A stretch of DNA of 22,750 bases from Welwitschia mirabilis (GCA_051453625.1 JBOZIK010000001.1:121183475-121206224), one strand, 5' to 3'. Positions 9,711 to 19,607 are shown, counted from the first letter of the stretch. Program-made: numbers and translations. The notes: generated from the sequence alone by a model not told the origin.

Positions 9711-11570
9711 TTTATTTAAGAAACGAACATATAGCTCTGATATTATATATGATCATATGAATGGATTCAATTCATTTAGTCACATTGTTGACAACCTTCA
9801 AAATATAATGTCTATTATAAAAAGATGATTTAATAGGATTTATAAATTCTATACCCTAATAATCAAAAGTTTCACACTTTAAGATAGGTTGAAAGGACAT
9901 TTCTTGAGATCTTAAAATGCTACTATAGTATTTACAAGCATCACATATTCTATTAAAGTAAAATAAATCTTTAAAGAGATTAGGTTAATAAAATTTAGTA
10001 TGTAAGATTTTTATAACAGTATCTTGACTACTACAAATGACTTTAACACATGCCATCATGATAAAGGGTAAGGATCTTACATTGTTCTCATTTTAGCACA
10101 TACTTATGCATGATTTAATATTTACATCTATGATATATGTGTGGTTCATCCACTTCTAATCCCCTATTCTTTAGAGGAAATATTTTCTTTGATTTCTAGT
10201 TTAATGTTGGGGTATTTTCATGGTACAAAGGTAGTTCATTATATTAACATACCATGAAGTACAATGATGAGAAGAGATAGAGTAAAAATATTCAATTAAA
10301 AATAGTTTCTCATCTAGAAAGGCATATTCCATAAGAATATCAAAAGAGAAACGTAGTGGATTTTGTTCACATGGAATTCTAGCTAGATGATCAATAACAC
10401 AATTATGATTTCCTTATATATTTATAATGTTTAAGTTAAAATCTTTTATTAAAATAATGAACCTACTAATTCTTGTATAATAATCTTACTTGATCATAAG
10501 ATATCACATGGTGGCATGATTGGTACAAATGCTTATATGAAAGACAAAATGACAATCTAAGTTTATCAAGGTAAAACATTATAAAAAGCATTTATTTCTT
10601 AATGATGATGTAAAAGGCGCTTTACTAATATAGCTAATGACCTGATATTTATTTTTATTTTTTTATCCTAATACTTCACCTACAGCCACACTACTAGAAT
10701 TGCACAAAATTTCAAAGTCTTTGTTCTAATTGGGACCTCCTATTATAGGTTCAAAAGTGATTTTGTTCTTAAGTTTCTCAAAGAAAAGTTGACACTCTTA
10801 ATTTCAATGAAACTTAGCATTTTTTCTAATAAAAAGTGAAGTATTTACATATATTGGCATAGTTCATAATGAATCTACTATAAAAATTAACATAACCAAA
10901 AAAAGGAGCTACCTTATTTGACACTAGTTAGAGAAACAATATCTCGAGTGATATCTATTCTAATGGGTTCCTTTTTAATTTCTTTACTAAAAATATAATG
11001 TTCTAATACTATTCCATCTCTTACAAGGAATTAAATCTTATCCTAAGATAAATGAATATTACTCATTATGCAATAATTAATGTCTTTATTTAAACTATAT
11101 AAGATTTATTTAAAGGTATCACCAAACATAGAAAAATCATTCATAAAGATTTTTATAGATTCCTAAATCATATCAAAAATGATTTTTATCATGGTTCTTT
11201 AAAGGTTTCCAAGCACATTACACAAATCAAAGGACATTCATCTAAAAGTAAAGATTTTAAAGAGTGAGGTAAATGTGGTTTTATTTTTGCATTTACTGGT
11301 AATATGTACTTGGTTGTAGTTACTATAGCAATTAAGGAAGTAATAGTAAGAGTGATCTTACTTGATCTAAAAAATGCAAGGGATAATAATATTTCTTTAT
11401 GATATCATTAAGTTTTCTAAAATCAATAAATACTTTTTTTATACTTTAGTTAAGAAACTAATTCATTCACAATTAAAAATTATATATATGATCCTAACAT
11501 CTATAAGTTTAATGATTTCCTCTTTTACTATTTATTTAAGGTTGGGTTCAATCTTATTTGTTGTTATCTA

Positions 11571-11663
11571 TTGAGATGCCAACTTGACCTATTTAATGCA
11601 CTTGTAAAGTATATTTTCAGGTACTATTTATAGGTTTTTCCAAGGATTCATGCAAATTCTACA
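11571..11663 (-). repeat. Left arm of a 93-bp inverted repeat (end of E1 RT upstream region)
   Basis: This arm is contiguous with E1 RT on the minus strand. It matches the reverse complement of 11818-11910 at 91 of 93 positions; the two differences are transitions. The other family duplicates in the window are far more diverged, so the pair is recent or an assembly product. Confidence 0.85.
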
Positions 11664-11717
11664 AAGCTTCTATGCAGGATAAAATATGCAATAATACTCC
11701 AAATAAGAAGCCATTTT

Positions 11718-11817
11718 NNNNNNNNNNNNNNNNNNNNNNNNNNNNNNNNNNNNNNNNNNNNNNNNNNNNNNNNNNNNNNNNNNNNNNNNNNNNNNNNNNN
11801 NNNNNNNNNNNNNNNNN
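11718..11817. other. Assembly gap (100 N) inside the inverted repeat
   Basis: The right arm of the inverted repeat begins at the first base after the gap, while the left arm ends 54 bases before it. Confidence 0.9.
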
Positions 11818-11910
11818 TGTAGAATTTGCATGAATCCTTGGAAAAACCTGTAAATAGTACCTGAAAATATACTTTACAAGTGCATTAAATAGGTTAAGTT
11901 GGCATCTCAA
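11818..11910 (+). repeat. Right arm of the 93-bp inverted repeat
   Basis: Reverse-complement copy of 11571-11663, at the edge of a gap. Beyond the arm the flanks of the two copies differ. Confidence 0.85.
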
Positions 11911-12056
11911 CATTATCTAATGGGTTTTTTAGTATCTTCGAAGTAGATATTACATTAAACTATAGAAGAAGGTATGTCTAGAATAGATTTATCAATCTAA
12001 GTAAAAGCATGTCCTTTAGAGGTAAGAAGTTAAACTAGTTCTTTTCCTTAGGAAGA
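11911..12056. other. Unassigned 146 bp between the inverted arm and copia LTR P2
   Basis: By position this should be E1 sequence upstream of RT, but I see no protease or other signature on either strand. Bases 12052-12056 (GAAGA) would be the target-site duplicate of the copia insertion, which I cannot pair because the other end is outside the window. Confidence 0.3.
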
Positions 12057-13544
12057 TGAGAATCATTAAACTTAGAGGAAAGGGGTGAATGAGTTTCACC
12101 AAATAAAAATTAAAAAAATAATAGAATGAAAATGCATTATAAAAACATCTTACCAAATAATATGGTTTTTCAACCTGGGTACATCTAAACATAAAGGGTA
12201 GATTCTATTCACACATCTAGATATTCTTGACCTATAAGAAAATAGTGGTTTTTGGTGCATCACCAAAATTATAGCAAATGAGAATTTCCTCATAAGGTAG
12301 CACTCTCTCCCCTTCAAGGAAATAGTGGTTTTCATAGGCATAACACAAATCTTTATAATAGTGAATGTCTTCTCATAAAGTAGCACTCTCTCCCTCATAA
12401 GAAAATAATGGTTTTTTTCCTCTCTAATAACCTTACATTAAATAAGTGACTAAAAGCATAATCTTAAATGCACACCCCTATAAGGGTTTCTTTACAAAGT
12501 GTTTAATATTCAAGAATTGACTTATAGCAATATTTAATGATAAGATAGTCCACAATATAAAACCAAAAATACAAAAGAACAACAAGCTTAAAGATATTAC
12601 TTTGATAAAGATTTGAGCTTCTTGATGTTATTGTTATAATCATGAGTAAGAATGAAAATAACAACAATGTATATTCAAGATTAAATGATAAAAGCAATAC
12701 AAGCTCTTTGCAAAAGATGTCTTTAATTCTTCATGAGAAGTTCCTTACAATCATGCATTCTTTATTCTTGATCTAATCATTATGTGCCAAGATTCAAAAG
12801 TTGAGTATTTGTTGTTGTTCCAAGAGTTGTTCTTTATTCTATGACATCAAGGCTTTATACAGTAAAGCAAAATCTAGCTATTTGATTTTGAAAGGTAGCC
12901 ATTTAACTTTATAGCCATCACATAATGTATGGTCAATGTCTAGTGTTGGGCACATAAATTTGATTTTTATTGATGTGAACTTTGGTTTAAGACATCTTCA
13001 TTTTTCTTGACATCTACTAATAGTCAAACATCTTTACCTTGTATATCTCTTTAATCAACTTACCCAAATTTTGATGAATTTTACTCTCTAGTATCCTTAG
13101 TTCTCTAAAATCATGAATCCATGATGTACAAGTTCATAGATTACCTAAAATATAAGATATTAATCAAAAATCAAATTAACTCTATTACTTGTTTTAACTC
13201 AGTATAGACATCTTCAAACATGTATAACATCTTTATTTGTGTCAAATTCAACTTTTAGTAATTTTGAATATGGTAGTTATCTTATAGCATGTGACTTAAA
13301 TGCTAGTACATCTAAGATGTTTTCAATTTCCTAAATGTCTTCATTCAAGATGTCTTCAATTTTTGAGATGTCTTTAAACAATTGATTTTATATTTTATCA
13401 ACTTATCCTTTTTATAAGGTGATGTCTTGAAAGATCCATCATGGTCTAAGTTCTATCAATGTTTGATGCTCTTTGTATTAACCTATCTACACATTTATAT
13501 AAAATATTTGATAATTGTAATCATCAAAACTAGATTTACCAACA
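12057..13544 (-). mobile_element. 3' LTR of a SIRE-like copia element (copy P2)
   Basis: On the minus strand the LTR starts TGTTGGTAAATCTAG at 13544, right after a purine tract, and ends near 12057 with the ATTCACCCC...CTCA-type end of SIRE-family LTRs. Length is about 1,488 bp. It matches P1 (4520-7906 minus the insert) in blocks throughout. U3 (about 12960-13430) holds many copies of AGATGTC or GACATCT, and 12237-12417 holds tandem units with GGGAGAGAGTG-type cores. With the PPT on its upstream side it is the 3' LTR of an element lying to the right. Confidence 0.75.
12237..12417 (-). repeat. Tandem units within copia LTR P2
   Basis: On the minus strand two units and a partial one each start with AACCA(C/T)TATTTTC or a close variant and continue into a GGGAGAGAGTGCTAC(C/T)TTATGAG-like core written here in two parts. 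They correspond to 7536-7730 in P1, so the duplication predates the split of the two LTRs. Confidence 0.6.
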
Positions 13545-13558
13545 ATTTCCTCCTTTTT
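13545..13558 (-). other. Polypurine tract of the copia element
   Basis: The minus strand reads AAAAAGGAGGAAAT directly before the LTR start TGTTGG. It is the plus-strand primer site and shows that the element's internal region lies at higher coordinates. Confidence 0.72.
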
Positions 13559-13559
13559 A

Positions 13560-13703
13560 ATGATGTTTAAAACTTGGCAAATCTCATTACTACCAGCTTA
13601 TCTAATCAATTGAAAATTAGGTTTTTATATAATTTAGAAATGTATATAATTAAAGTGTGTAATGATCTTGAGAAAATTATGATATAAACCACTTGAAATC
13701 AAA

Positions 13704-13746
<43 letters not shown>

Positions 13747-14339
13747 CTTAAAAAATAGATATATTAGAGATCCATTTAAGCAATTGGCTAAAGACACAAA
13801 AAAAAAAGTTAATAAATCATGGTGTTTGCCATTCAACTATGCATGTAAAAAGTGAAGAATAGAAATATTTGACAAATTTCTTAAATGAAATAACTAATGA
13901 TAATATGCCATATATTAGCACATGGAATTGAATTGTGTACCAACAATACATCATAAGGAATATGCTCATAGCAAAGATAATCAATAAACATCAAAGCATA
14001 ATAAAATTAAGAGTATGCTAATAAAAGCATAATATTAAAAATAAAAACTATGCTAATCATAAAAACATGTGCTAACAAGTAGTGATGGTAGAAATGTGTC
14101 ATATAATAATAATGTATGAGAAAATAATAAAGAGGGATCATCAATAATAATGATGATACTTATGAATCTAATATATTATCTTATGATCAATAACTCTAAG
14201 CACAATAGAATATCCTCAAACTAAAAGTTATAGTGCCCAACTAAAATTCATTAATCTACTAATGATTTACTAATACTTATTCCCCTTTTTGGATAGCATA
14301 AAATGCTCTAATTATAAGAGATAAATCACTTATGTAATG
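13560..14339 (-). other. 3' untranslated spacer of the copia element
   Basis: No coding signature. On the minus strand a second PPT-like AAAAAGGGGA lies at 14281-14290, in a CCAAAAAGGGGA context. SIRE-type elements often have such G-rich tracts between the last ORF and the 3' LTR. It also contains the AT microsatellite at 13707-13745. Confidence 0.5.
13707..13745. repeat. (AT)n microsatellite, about 19 units
   Basis: An uninterrupted AT dinucleotide run of 39 bases, the longest simple repeat in the window. Confidence 0.95.
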
Positions 14340-14592
14340 TGTGCATTGATCTTTTTCATCATTGTTGCTGTGGTCATGAGTGATGGAGGTTGGTTAGATA
14401 TAGGATGATAAGGAAGTGAAAGGTGGAATACATCTCTTTTAAGAAGGGTAACAATATGTCTTGTGAAGGCCCTCAAAGACCTATCTCTTCATACATTGGT
14501 ATGTGTAAAGAGTGATAAACATTCCAAATAATCTATCAATGGTAGTCTTTATAAAGGATGGAGGTAACTACATAGAGAAAAATGATTCTACT

Positions 14593-14639
14593 TGAATAGG
14601 TCCAACATGAGAGGGCTATGGTGATGGTGGACCTAATGG
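14593..14639 (-). repeat. Left copy of a 47-bp direct repeat ending at a gap
   Basis: Matches 14740-14786 at 46 of 47 positions (one base near the middle differs). The left copy ends exactly where the N run begins. Confidence 0.9.
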
Positions 14640-14739
14640 NNNNNNNNNNNNNNNNNNNNNNNNNNNNNNNNNNNNNNNNNNNNNNNNNNNNNNNNNNNNN
14701 NNNNNNNNNNNNNNNNNNNNNNNNNNNNNNNNNNNNNNN
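14640..14739. other. Assembly gap (100 N) between direct repeats
   Basis: The flanks are near-identical direct copies abutting both gap edges. This is what overlapping but unmerged contig ends, or a collapsed tandem array, would give. Confidence 0.9.
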
Positions 14740-14786
14740 TGAATAGGTCCAACATGAGATGGCTATGGTGATGGTGGACCTAATGG
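14740..14786 (-). repeat. Right copy of the 47-bp direct repeat
   Basis: Begins at the first base after the gap. It lies in the proline-rich part of the env-like region. Confidence 0.9.
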
Positions 14787-16230
14787 AGGTAGTATAGGTA
14801 CACATGGTAATGGTAATTAGACTATAGAACGATGTGAAGGTGGTTAAGTAAAATGGTGGAGTAGAATCTTATGATGTAAATGATGAAATACAAGAGGTAA
14901 TGCATCTCAGAATTCTCATACTATTTCTCTTATTATGCCTACCTTTGTTGTAAATAGTTAGAAGCTTGTTACTCATCTTATGAATGTGCCTCTATCTGAA
15001 TTTGGTGCTTCCCCTAAGTTTATGCCTCATCTATAGAATACTCATTTGAGGATTCACTCTTTACTATCCTATTTGAGTCATATTCTATGCTAAATAAGGC
15101 TAAAAATCCTACTTATTCTAACTCCCCCTTTAAGTTTGATCATGTGGGAGTCCTTATGAATTTTCAACTCTCTACTAGTATCTCACCCTAACTTGTCATA
15201 GATCTATGCTTTTCAAGCCTTAAAATATTTCTTCTAATTTTAGCCATAATTTTAGTAATGGCCTTTAATCCCTTTTTTACTAAATAAGAGATATGAGTAG
15301 TAATAGAAAATGAATGCTAAGACTATGGTGTCCTCCTTCTTATGCCCTTCCCTAGTGGCATTGGTACTCTACATTTTTACTAAATTCTACCAATGGTTTC
15401 TTCTAATAAATGGGGCTAACCTGTGATACTAGAATGTCTGCACTAGTAATAATTAAGCTAAGAAGGGAAGGGTAAACAACATTCTTCCCCTTGTAAAATA
15501 ATGAGATGATATTCATGCATAGAACAAAATCCAAATCTATCTATAATCTAGCAAGTAAGCAATATACTATAAAATTTTGCATTGGTTTACAATAGTTATA
15601 ACTGCCTCCTCTAACTAAAATGTTGTAAAAATTTATTAAACTAAGAATTAAAACATCTAGTATCATATCTTTTCTTTCAGTGTTATTAAAAAATTTCATT
15701 CTATTGTGCCTACATAAAACATTACTCATGCTATGTCAAAACATACTAACAACTCTAGAACCAAATATTTCCTTGAATGAATAAGTATAAATATGAGGGA
15801 TACCTATATCATCTGTGTCAAGAAATGAATTAACAAATCCAAAAACAATGTGCAAAGAGGTATCTATAACCTATGTTTGAAAGGCACTCGTGCTATTATC
15901 AATCTCATGTATGTTGTCATAAAATTTCCTTACAATCAGATCTAGAATCGACTAGTTTAGTTGAATGATTATTTTCCATCCTAGATAAGTAGCGTAATCC
16001 ATAAGTTAATCTCTATGCTATTTTTAGAATTTAGGGGTTCTTTCTATAATGATTAAGTTTATAAACCAAGTTTTGAAATCTTATTATAGCTACTTCATGA
16101 TAGAACTAAGGTTCATATTGAGATCATAATCATTCTGAGACTTGTTTGTTTCCTCTAAATATTTCTGCTACCTTTCTTCTAACCATTTTTATAAGATAGA
16201 ATGCAAAACTAATAAAAAAGATCAACTAAA

Positions 16231-17149
16231 ATACAAGAAACTATAAAAAATGTGCATCAGTTAAAGATAAAACTCTATTCTTACTTGTTGTTAAGATGTT
16301 TTAAACATTCAAGATGTTTTTCTAGAGAAATCTAAGAAAATGAAATGTGAAAAATCTTTTGAGAGAGACACCTATTGAATGGAGAATTGAAAATAAGATT
16401 CAGTGGTTTGTTTTGCAAATAAAAATGATTAAAACCCTAGGTTTTGACATGTTTTTAATTTTTGCAATAATACAATTAAAACATCTACAACCTAAAAGAC
16501 ATCTAAAATGTAAAAAGTAGATGTCTACAAACTCAAAGATATCTTCTATTAAAAAATTTATAATATATTTTTTTTGCTACTAAGATGTCTATAAAATTAA
16601 AAAAAAATCTAATTCGAAAAGATAAAATAACATATTTGTCCTTCTAACACATCTATTAAACTCAAGATTCTACCTTTAAGATATCTACATATCTTAAGAT
16701 GTCCCCATTAGAGATATCTACAAAACTAAAGATGTCTATAATGAAAGTTCTAGATTTTTCAAAAATGTCTATGACTAATATGAACATAATAATAATTCAA
16801 AAAAAATAAAAATCACACACATAATTTAACGTTAATTATACCAACTACATCTAATTATAATCTCACTCATAAGATAAATACAATGGAGTTGAATAAGCAA
16901 TGAATATTACCTATTTTACTCACTTGATTGGGCAATGTCCAATCTCTAAGTTCTTACATTTCTTCATAAATCTTTCATTGCCTTATGATTTTGAGATCTT
17001 ATTGTAAGTAGATCAATAGTATTTTGTATTGCCATGCCTTTGTTATGCCCTTATGCTTTATTAAGTTTTTCCCATTTTTATGCCTATGCTTTTCTTCCTT
17101 GATTTTGCTTAATAAACATTTGAATTCGCTAGAAGTCTTTTCAAGATAG
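16231..17149. other. Non-coding stretch between the env-like and gag regions, with an AGATGTC cluster
   Basis: This is where copia pol would be expected, but no protease, integrase, RT or RNase H signature was seen in any frame. 16470-16775 carries about a dozen variants of AGATGTCTA or AGATATCTA, often followed by A-rich and CTA stretches. 16270-16460 contains AAACCCTAGGTTTT and a CTCTCTCAAAAG-type stretch on the minus strand. It could be an LTR or promoter fragment inserted or left after pol was lost. Confidence 0.45.
16470..16775. repeat. Cluster of AGATGTC-type motifs
   Basis: Copies include AAAACATCTACAA, AAAGACATCTAAAA, GTAGATGTCTACAA, AAGATGTCTATAAA, TTAAGATGTCCCC, AGAGATATCTACAAAAC and AAAGATGTCTATAATG, spaced 15-50 bases. 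The same core is dense in the U3 of P2 (12960-13430) and present in P1. Confidence 0.6.
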
Positions 17150-18214
17150 TTTAACTTAGAAGTGATAATTTTGCTTTTGGTATCAAAACTTTTCTTGGTT
17201 TAACCTACATAAAATGTTGTACCATTCTATTAGGCCTTTTGGCATGGTTAGTATAATATCTGTCTTTAAATTTCATAGGATATCTATACTAATAATAACC
17301 ATTGTTATGATAAAAATAGCAAATAATATTATTTGTAAATGTTAAATGTTCATATCTTATCTTGTAATTCCATTTTTTTGTAGGAAAAGGCTGAAGTGCT
17401 AGTTGTGGCTTCATCGTATTCCAAGCCACTCTTATCACATGGATTTTTATTTTGCCCAAGCATAATATTTAAAGTATCTTTTTCCTGAGTAAATCTTTTA
17501 ATGATTTTCTTTGAATCATAAAGTTCCTATTTAAAATTCTTTAATTCATACATTAGACTACCAACCTTAGCTTTAGGAGCTAAGTGTTTAAAGGATAAAT
17601 TTTTGCAAGTATTATTTTCTTGTTCATATGCTTCTTCATGAGTATGAAGTAGCTTTTTCATTTCAGTGCATAATTTTTGTAGATTAATAAATTCTTTATA
17701 AATTATAATGTACTTTTCTTAAATACCCACACCTAAATCATCTTTACTTTCTAAATCATACTCTCCTTCTATCTCATTATCTTCTTTTTGAAGGTGTGCA
17801 ATAGTCAGTATGAAGGATATGCTTTCTCATTATTAAATGTTTCTTCTTCTATTGCTCTTTGTCATCATCTAATCCTATAAAGAATGATATCTTATTCTTT
17901 GGCTCTTTCATTTGTTTTTTATCCTACAATAAATCAGTAATAAGGCATTTTGAGGCTATATGTCCTCATTCTCCATACACTTAGCATTTAACTTTTGAAA
18001 TATCAAGAAAAGAAGAATTAATAGAAAACTTACTTTTTAACTTACTTTTTAACTTACTTTTGACTAGAAAACTAGATGGTTTACTAAAGTCCTTTCTTTT
18101 ATTATATTTATGTGTAAGAAAACACTTTACTTTTTGGTAATGAAAGCGATTTCCTTAATTTCATCATTAAAGTTATATTCTTCCTATTCTTCTTTTATCT
18201 TTCCTTTTGATCTC
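17150..18214 (-). pseudogene. Copia gag C-terminal region with decayed zinc knuckles
   Basis: Gag packages element RNA. On the minus strand, 18010-17960 reads C-x-x-Y-G-E-x-G-H-I-A-S-K-C, a CCHC knuckle whose second Cys is now Tyr, followed by an acidic linker (17880-17790, containing F-x-G-L-D-D-D). Near 17480-17390 there is FTQEKDT, LNIMLGQNK and SGLEYDEA, similar to the conserved copia block with F-x-x-G-x-x-x-L and K-x-G-L-G-Y. At 17335-17160 follow C-Y-F-Y-x-N-x-G-Y, RYPMKFKDRYYTNHAKRPNR and KVLIPKAKLSLLS, matching the second Cys-rich block that precedes protease in SIRE-type Gag. Stops and frame changes are frequent. The right edge is cut by the E2 LTR at 18215, and no pol follows on the left. 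Confidence 0.65.
18028..18062. repeat. Short 14-bp tandem repeat inside copia gag
   Basis: About two and a half copies of a unit around TTTTTAACTTACTT. On the minus strand it adds repeated KS and KL codons to a lysine/serine-rich part of gag, so it may be a slippage duplication. Confidence 0.75.
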
Positions 18215-18424
18215 TGTTGCGGTGTGAATTTCTGTAATCTGGAAATCCTTAGATAACCTGTAGATCATATAAATTGTAGAAAACACACTCTAGTATAGAT
18301 GGAAGTTCATCCAAATTTCATAATCGAGCAAAGGCACTAGGCTTAGAGCTAGATAATTGATTTTGCCAATGTATTCTAATTCTTTTATCTTTATAAAAAA
18401 TAAAATAAAATAATTCAATTAAAT

Positions 18425-18500
18425 GCAATGCTTAAATAGAAATGAAATGCAAGTGAATGGGAATGGAATGAAAATGCAATGGAAATGGGATAGAAATAGA
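18425..18500. repeat. Degenerate GAAATG/GGAATG short repeats in LTR copy C
   Basis: A run of GAAATG, GAATGG, GGAATG and TGAAAATG variants. A similar but weaker run lies at the same place in copy A (1820-1860 and again about 1980-2025). Confidence 0.55.
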
Positions 18501-18577
18501 AGTAAAAATAGATCCTACTTAGATCTCAGTCTTTCTATCACAAAGACTACTTCTCTATAACTTATATCAAAGAAGAA

Positions 18578-18614
18578 NNNNNNNNNNNNNNNNNNNNNNN
18601 NNNNNNNNNNNNNN
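18578..18614. other. Assembly gap (37 N) within LTR copy C
   Basis: Unlike the 100-N gaps this one looks sized. The matching stretch of copy A suggests that roughly 25-35 bases are missing, close to the N count. Confidence 0.8.
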
Positions 18615-18983
18615 CCAAGTAAGACTTGAAATGCAATATGAAAAGAAAGAAATAAACAATGTAATTCTATTCTACTAAACAAGGTCAACCTTAACAAAGG
18701 TTACCCTTATGATCTAAATAAATCAAATCTTATCACTAATTAAGATCAACTTAAATCATAAGGAATATGCATAGTAATAAGATGAAGGAAGAAATTTTAT
18801 CAATCTAATAAAATTAGAATAACATCCACTTACAACATTAGAACAACAGCACCTCAATAAGAGGGACACAACTTGATACTAAGGAGATGCCTTTTTGTAG
18901 CATGGGATGGATCTCTCATCCTTTAAGCTTATGTCACAGGTATCATGTACAAAAGATGGAAGGGACATGAAGGAGAAGAAGGG

Positions 18984-18991
18984 TATTTATA
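18984..18991 (-). promoter_or_regulatory. TATA box in LTR copy C
   Basis: The minus strand reads TATAAATA followed by CCC. It matches the box at 2343-2351 in copy A in both sequence and position, about 600 bp from the LTR start here and 490 in copy A. Confidence 0.55.
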
Positions 18992-19119
18992 GATTTTCAA
19001 AAGAGCTATTTAGAGGACAATCCTAAAGACATGAAATATAAGCCCTAATAACCCACATGGGTTATCTGATCTCATTTACAATAGAATTTATTTCTGTAGT
19101 ATAAAAATAGTTGTCATCC

Positions 19120-19345
19120 CATATGTCATCCACATGACAAAGGGAACAATGCCACCTTAACGGCTTGGGCTATTTATCATGTGTTGTCATCAGCCCCGTG
19201 GGTTGCTTGCGCATAGTCCTGATGTCATTCTCTTGTCTATCATCTAGACAACTATGTGGATGATTCCCTATCAACATATGCACCATGTGCTGTTGTCAGT
19301 ACCACAGGCTTCTGTCCACCTCAGTAGTCTAGTCATCCTATGTGT
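19120..19345 (-). repeat. Imperfect internal repeats in U3 of LTR copy C
   Basis: Two imperfect units of roughly 100 bp share, in order, a GTCATC...CATGACA or CATCTAGACA part, then CATGTG(C)TGTTGTCA followed by a short G/C-rich part, ending ...GTCC. The stretch is clearly richer in G+C than the rest of the window. Confidence 0.45.
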
Positions 19346-19592
19346 CATGGGATGATAATCTTCTTTTATTTTTTCTCCAAGGTAAATCAGTCTTTACATC
19401 GTACAATCCTTCTTCCAATTCTAAAGTATCAGACTAAGCCTGAAAATTTGCCAAAAATGCTAGATATCACATGTTTCATTGATTATCCTATCACGTCTTC
19501 ATAGCCATTAGTATTATATCAAAACCTATATGAATGTCCTACAAAGGTACTCAAAATACATCATTAAATTCCGATAAATTGGCATTACAACA

Positions 19593-19607
19593 TAGCTCCC
19601 TACTTAG
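19593..19607 (-). other. Polypurine tract of E2
   Basis: The minus strand reads TAAGTAGGGAGCTA directly before the LTR start TGTTGTAATG. The GGGAG core and position identify it as the PPT, so 18215-19592 is the 3' LTR. Confidence 0.6.

Larger units (their letters stand above)
8740..11575 (-). pseudogene. Athila/Tat-type gypsy pol (RT, RNase H, integrase) of E1, heavily decayed
   Basis: This would copy element RNA to DNA and insert it. On the minus strand, across many stops and frameshifts, the expected order is visible. Reverse transcriptase (about 11570-10960): a RLNP-like start near 11545, IIYII near 11490, YSNYNQVH near 11305-11330, MSFDLCN near 11215-11240, and FMNDF near 11131-11150 where the family has (Y/F)-M-D-D. 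RNase H (about 10790-10400): a C-N-S-S-x-A-V-G segment near 10700, where the family has C-D-A-S. Integrase (about 10330-8745): C-D-A-C near 9933-9947, G-I-E-F in place of G-I-D-F near 9860, then after the insertion a GTHFINKV segment near 9340, YYPQTN near 9270, and the C-terminal FHHDKK and LLFNTQVHLLHDKL blocks at 8880-8990. Several catalytic Asp positions are altered. The N-terminal protease and gag are missing, cut off by the gap and the copia insertion to the right. Confidence 0.8.
14340..16230 (-). pseudogene. Env-like / plant-transposon-domain ORF region of the copia element, decayed
   Basis: The likely role is the extra ORF that some SIRE-type copia elements carry between pol and the 3' LTR; its function is unknown. 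On the minus strand, across stops and frameshifts, there is an IDNST segment near 15890, a FVNSFLDTDDIGIPHIYTYS segment (15780-15840), a NVLCRHNRMKFFNNTERKDM segment (15650-15725), then NILVRGGSYNYCKPMQNFIV (15560-15620). These resemble the so-called putative plant transposon protein domain often found in such ORFs; this is recalled, not searched. Further downstream come an acidic, serine-rich stretch (about 15000-15150) and a proline-rich stretch with PPLGPPSP (about 14760-14800). The order fits an env-like ORF followed by spacer, PPT and LTR. Broken at many points; an unrelated repeat ORF is the alternative. Confidence 0.45.
18215..19592 (-). mobile_element. 3' LTR of gypsy element E2 (LTR copy C), best preserved copy
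   Basis: An LTR of about 1.38 kb including a 37-N gap. On the minus strand it starts TGTTGTAATGCCAATTTATC at 19592 and ends TTCACACCGCAACA at 18215, with perfect TGTT...AACA termini. It aligns by eye with copy A throughout and copy B in its right half. No PBS follows on the left; instead copia gag begins directly, as expected at the outer end of a 3' LTR. ATCTC (18210-18214) would be the target duplicate. It keeps more CpG sites (CGGTGTG, CCCCGTGGG, TTGCGCAT) than A or B, suggesting it is younger. Confidence 0.8.

Noticed and set aside
9725-9745. TATCAGAGC on the minus strand as a copia primer-binding site
   Set aside because: It reads through as integrase coding sequence of E1 (N-I-R-A-I-C-S-F-L-K) right next to the 300-bp insertion, and no LTR end lies beside it.
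12150-12697. Minus-strand frames of 82 and 64 codons as genes
   Set aside because: Both lie within LTR P2; the repeated residues come from the LTR tandem units.
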